The position numbers and the translations under genes were made by a program. A stretch of DNA of 7,522 nucleotides, taken from positions 1 through 7,522 of the forward strand of contig PMTP01000054.1 of assembly GCA_003167305.1 (NCBI GenBank). Direction: 5' to 3'. The DNA comes from Acidobacteriaceae bacterium. Lineage in GTDB: Bacteria; Acidobacteriota; Terriglobia; Terriglobales; Acidobacteriaceae. Below the pieces are notes generated by a model. It saw nothing but the letters and a program-made list of their open reading frames with translations. It made no database searches and was not told the DNA's origin. Below, piece by piece: positions 5,817 to 7,522 of the stretch; within the stretch, counting starts at the first letter, position 1; every line of letters begins with the position of its first letter.

Positions 5817-6851
5817 ATGAACGACTTGCAATGGAATACGCTCGTCTCTGTCGTTCGCGGAGAAGTGGTCAGCCCTCTCCCGACTGCGTTCATCATCGAT
5901 AGTCCCTGGCTGCCGAATTGGGCGGGCCACACGATTTTGGATTACTTTACCGATGACCGCATCTTTCTGGACGACAATCTCAAGGCCATGCGCGCCTTTC
6001 CGGAGACGATTATGCTGCCGGGTTTCTGGTCGGAGTACGGAATGTGCACGGAACCCTCCGCCTTCGGCTCCGTCTCGATGTGGGGCGAGGACGAATTTCC
6101 CTTCGCCAAAAAAGTACTGCGCTCGCCCTTAGAGGTCGAACTGCTGGAAAAGCCCAATCCGCGCAAGCACGGCTTGCTGCCGTTTGTGATCAAGCGGCTC
6201 CAGCACTTGCAGCCGGAGATTGAAAAGGCCGGCCACAAGATCCGCTTTGCGGTGGCCCGCGGCCCGCTCAATATCGCCTCGTTCCTGATGGGCACGCCGG
6301 AGTTCCTGGAGGCGATCAAGACACACCCCGAGCTGATGCATCGGCTGCTTGATATCGTCACGGATTTTCTGGTGGAGTGGATCGCTTATCAGCGCGAAGT
6401 CTTCCCGACGATCGACGGAATTTTCCTGCTCGACGATATCGTCGGGTTCGTGAGCCGGCGCGATTGCGAGAAGTTCGCATTGCCGTATTTGCAGCGCGCC
6501 TACGCGGCGGATGTGACGGTGAAGTTCTTCCACAACGATGCGCCGTGCAAGGCCAGCGCGCCTTTGCTCGAGTCGGCGGGGATCAATCTACTCAATTTCG
6601 GCACGCAGCACACCGTGGCCGACATGAAGAGCTGGACGAACAACCGGATTGCGCTGATGGGGAACATTCCTCCGCGCGACGTGCTGGCCGATGGAACGCC
6701 CGAGGACGTGGCGCGCTCGGTTACGGAGATGCTGAATTCACTCGATGACCGCTCGCGCCTGATCGTATCGTGCGGCGGAGGCATGCCGCCTCATGCGCCC
6801 ACGGAGAATATCAGAGCGTTGATCACGACGGTGGAAGAGCTGACGCGCTAG
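5817..6851 (+). CDS. UroD/MtaA-superfamily methyltransferase (uroporphyrinogen decarboxylase fold)
   Basis: The 344-residue protein is a full-length member of the UroD (PF01208) superfamily, in the branch that includes the corrinoid methyltransferases MtaA, MtbA and CmuA rather than haem-pathway HemE. The preceding corrinoid-protein gene and following reactivation gene support a methyltransferase role. Visible family segments include RGPLNIASFLMG (148-159), GIFLLDDIVGFVSR (201-214), KFFHNDAPC (236-244), GINLLNFG (255-262), ALMGNIPPRDVLADGTPEDV (279-298) and SCGGGMPPHAPTENI (318-332). Characterised MtaA-type enzymes bind zinc with H-x-C and a later Cys. Here His 239 is followed at +2 by Asp 241, with Cys 244 and Cys 319 as further candidates, so the metal site is non-standard or shifted. 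AAAGG six bases before the ATG supports the start. The methyl donor or acceptor is not deducible; transfer to or from the corrinoid protein is the most likely reaction. Confidence 0.85.
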   Translation: MNDLQWNTLVSVVRGEVVSPLPTAFIIDSPWLPNWAGHTILDYFTDDRIFLDDNLKAMRAFPETIMLPGFWSEYGMCTEPSAFGSVSMWGEDEFPFAKKVLRSPLEVELLEKPNPRKHGLLPFVIKRLQHLQPEIEKAGHKIRFAVARGPLNIASFLMGTPEFLEAIKTHPELMHRLLDIVTDFLVEWIAYQREVFPTIDGIFLLDDIVGFVSRRDCEKFALPYLQRAYAADVTVKFFHNDAPCKASAPLLESAGINLLNFGTQHTVADMKSWTNNRIALMGNIPPRDVLADGTPEDVARSVTEMLNSLDDRSRLIVSCGGGMPPHAPTENIRALITTVEELTR

Positions 6852-6875
6852 AGCTGTGTCAGGAGAGGAGAGCCG

Positions 6876-7522
6876 GTGTCAGAAGAACTTAGCTCGACGG
6901 TCGCGCAGAACGGCCTCATTGCGGCGGCGCTCGCGGCAGAAATCTGCCCGGAGCTTGCTCTTGCTCCTCTTGCTCCGGCTGAAATCTACCGGTATCTTGG
7001 CTATCTGCTTGAGGGGTCTCCCGCGCCTCCCATGGCGGAACGCATTGCCCAGGTTGTGGCGGAGGCCCAGTTATGCCTGCGTCCGCGCGGCGCCTACGCT
7101 GTCTACCCGGTCTCCAGGCAGACGGCACATTCGTTGAAACTCGGTGATACCACGATCTCCGGCAATATCGGAGAATACCTCAAAGATGCGGACCGCGTGG
7201 CTGTCTTTGCCGTGACCGCGGGCGAGGAGATTTCTCTTCTTTCCAAGTCCGCCGCGAAGAGTGGCGACGCCTTCTCGGCGTTGGTGATGGATGCGGTCGG
7301 CTCCTGGGCGGCGGAGGCTGCGGCGGATGCGCTGATGCTGAGTGTTCGCCGTCATCTGCGGGACGAAGAAGAGCTGACCCTGCGCTATAGCCCCGGCTAC
7401 TGCGGAATGGAGATCAGCCAGCAGCGCAAGCTCTTCCAGCTCATGCCGGCGGAGGCCGTGGGAGTGAGGCTCCTGCCGTCCATGCTGATGCATCCGTTGA
7501 AATCTATCTCCGGGCTGGTTGG
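6876..7522 (+). CDS. Stand-alone MetH-type activation-domain protein (cobalamin reactivation), 3' end outside window
   Basis: This frame stays open to the right edge (215 complete codons). It matches the vitamin-B12-dependent methionine synthase activation domain (PF02965): LRYSPGYCGMEISQQRKLF at 169-187, with the SAM-binding RxxxGY core (Arg 170, Gly 174, Tyr 175), then MLMHPLKSISGLV (203-215), close to the end of such domains. Earlier segments read LKDADRVAVFAVTAGEEI (102-119) and VMDAVGSWAAEAAAD (137-151), both typical. In MetH this domain binds S-adenosylmethionine and remethylates cobalamin after oxidation to inactive Co(II), using an external electron donor. Here it is a separate protein of slightly over 215 residues. 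The start is fixed: GTG 6876 is the first possible start after the preceding stop in this frame and has AGGAG five bases upstream. It lies 24 bp after the UroD-family gene, in the same operon, so the neighbouring corrinoid protein is the likely client. Confidence 0.92.
   Translation, partial: MSEELSSTVAQNGLIAAALAAEICPELALAPLAPAEIYRYLGYLLEGSPAPPMAERIAQVVAEAQLCLRPRGAYAVYPVSRQTAHSLKLGDTTISGNIGEYLKDADRVAVFAVTAGEEISLLSKSAAKSGDAFSALVMDAVGSWAAEAAADALMLSVRRHLRDEEELTLRYSPGYCGMEISQQRKLFQLMPAEAVGVRLLPSMLMHPLKSISGLV

Overview
The window is GC-rich bacterial chromosome. It looks like a member of the Acidobacteriota: it has short dispersed hairpins with a GGGCTAAAGCCC-type core, and a small winged-helix regulator paired with a multi-spanning membrane protein, a combination I associate with that phylum. 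This assignment is inference from style; no marker gene is present.

Layout. (1) 1-722: the C-terminal part of an HI0933/YhiN-type flavoprotein, preceded in the same open frame by a cluster of three hairpin repeats that sits where more of the protein would be expected. (2) 744-1490, minus: an exported protein of unknown function. (3) 1491-1749: no complete gene, only a possible coding remnant ending at 1705. (4) 1750-2680, minus: a two-gene operon of a six-helix membrane protein followed by a winged-helix regulator, with an inverted repeat over the likely promoter at 2700-2729. (5) 2752-3914, plus: a possible 34-codon ORF and then a radical SAM protein with a second cysteine-rich C-terminal region. 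(6) 3915-4092: an AT-rich stretch and a 10-bp direct repeat between convergent genes. (7) 4093-7522: a corrinoid methyltransfer locus.

The corrinoid locus is the main point of interest. A zinc-type homocysteine S-methyltransferase on the minus strand diverges from a plus-strand operon. That operon encodes a stand-alone corrinoid protein (MtaC/MetH B12-module type), a UroD/MtaA-superfamily methyltransferase and, running off the right edge, a stand-alone MetH-type activation-domain protein. Three of the four modules of cobalamin-dependent methionine synthase (homocysteine, B12 and reactivation modules) are therefore separate genes, and a UroD-fold protein is present where the folate (pterin) module might be expected. 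The likely chemistry is methyl donor (unknown) -> UroD-type protein -> Co(I) corrinoid -> homocysteine or another acceptor, with S-adenosylmethionine-dependent rescue of oxidised Co(II) by the activation-domain protein. The donor, and whether the homocysteine enzyme really accepts methyl from this corrinoid protein, cannot be read from the sequence.
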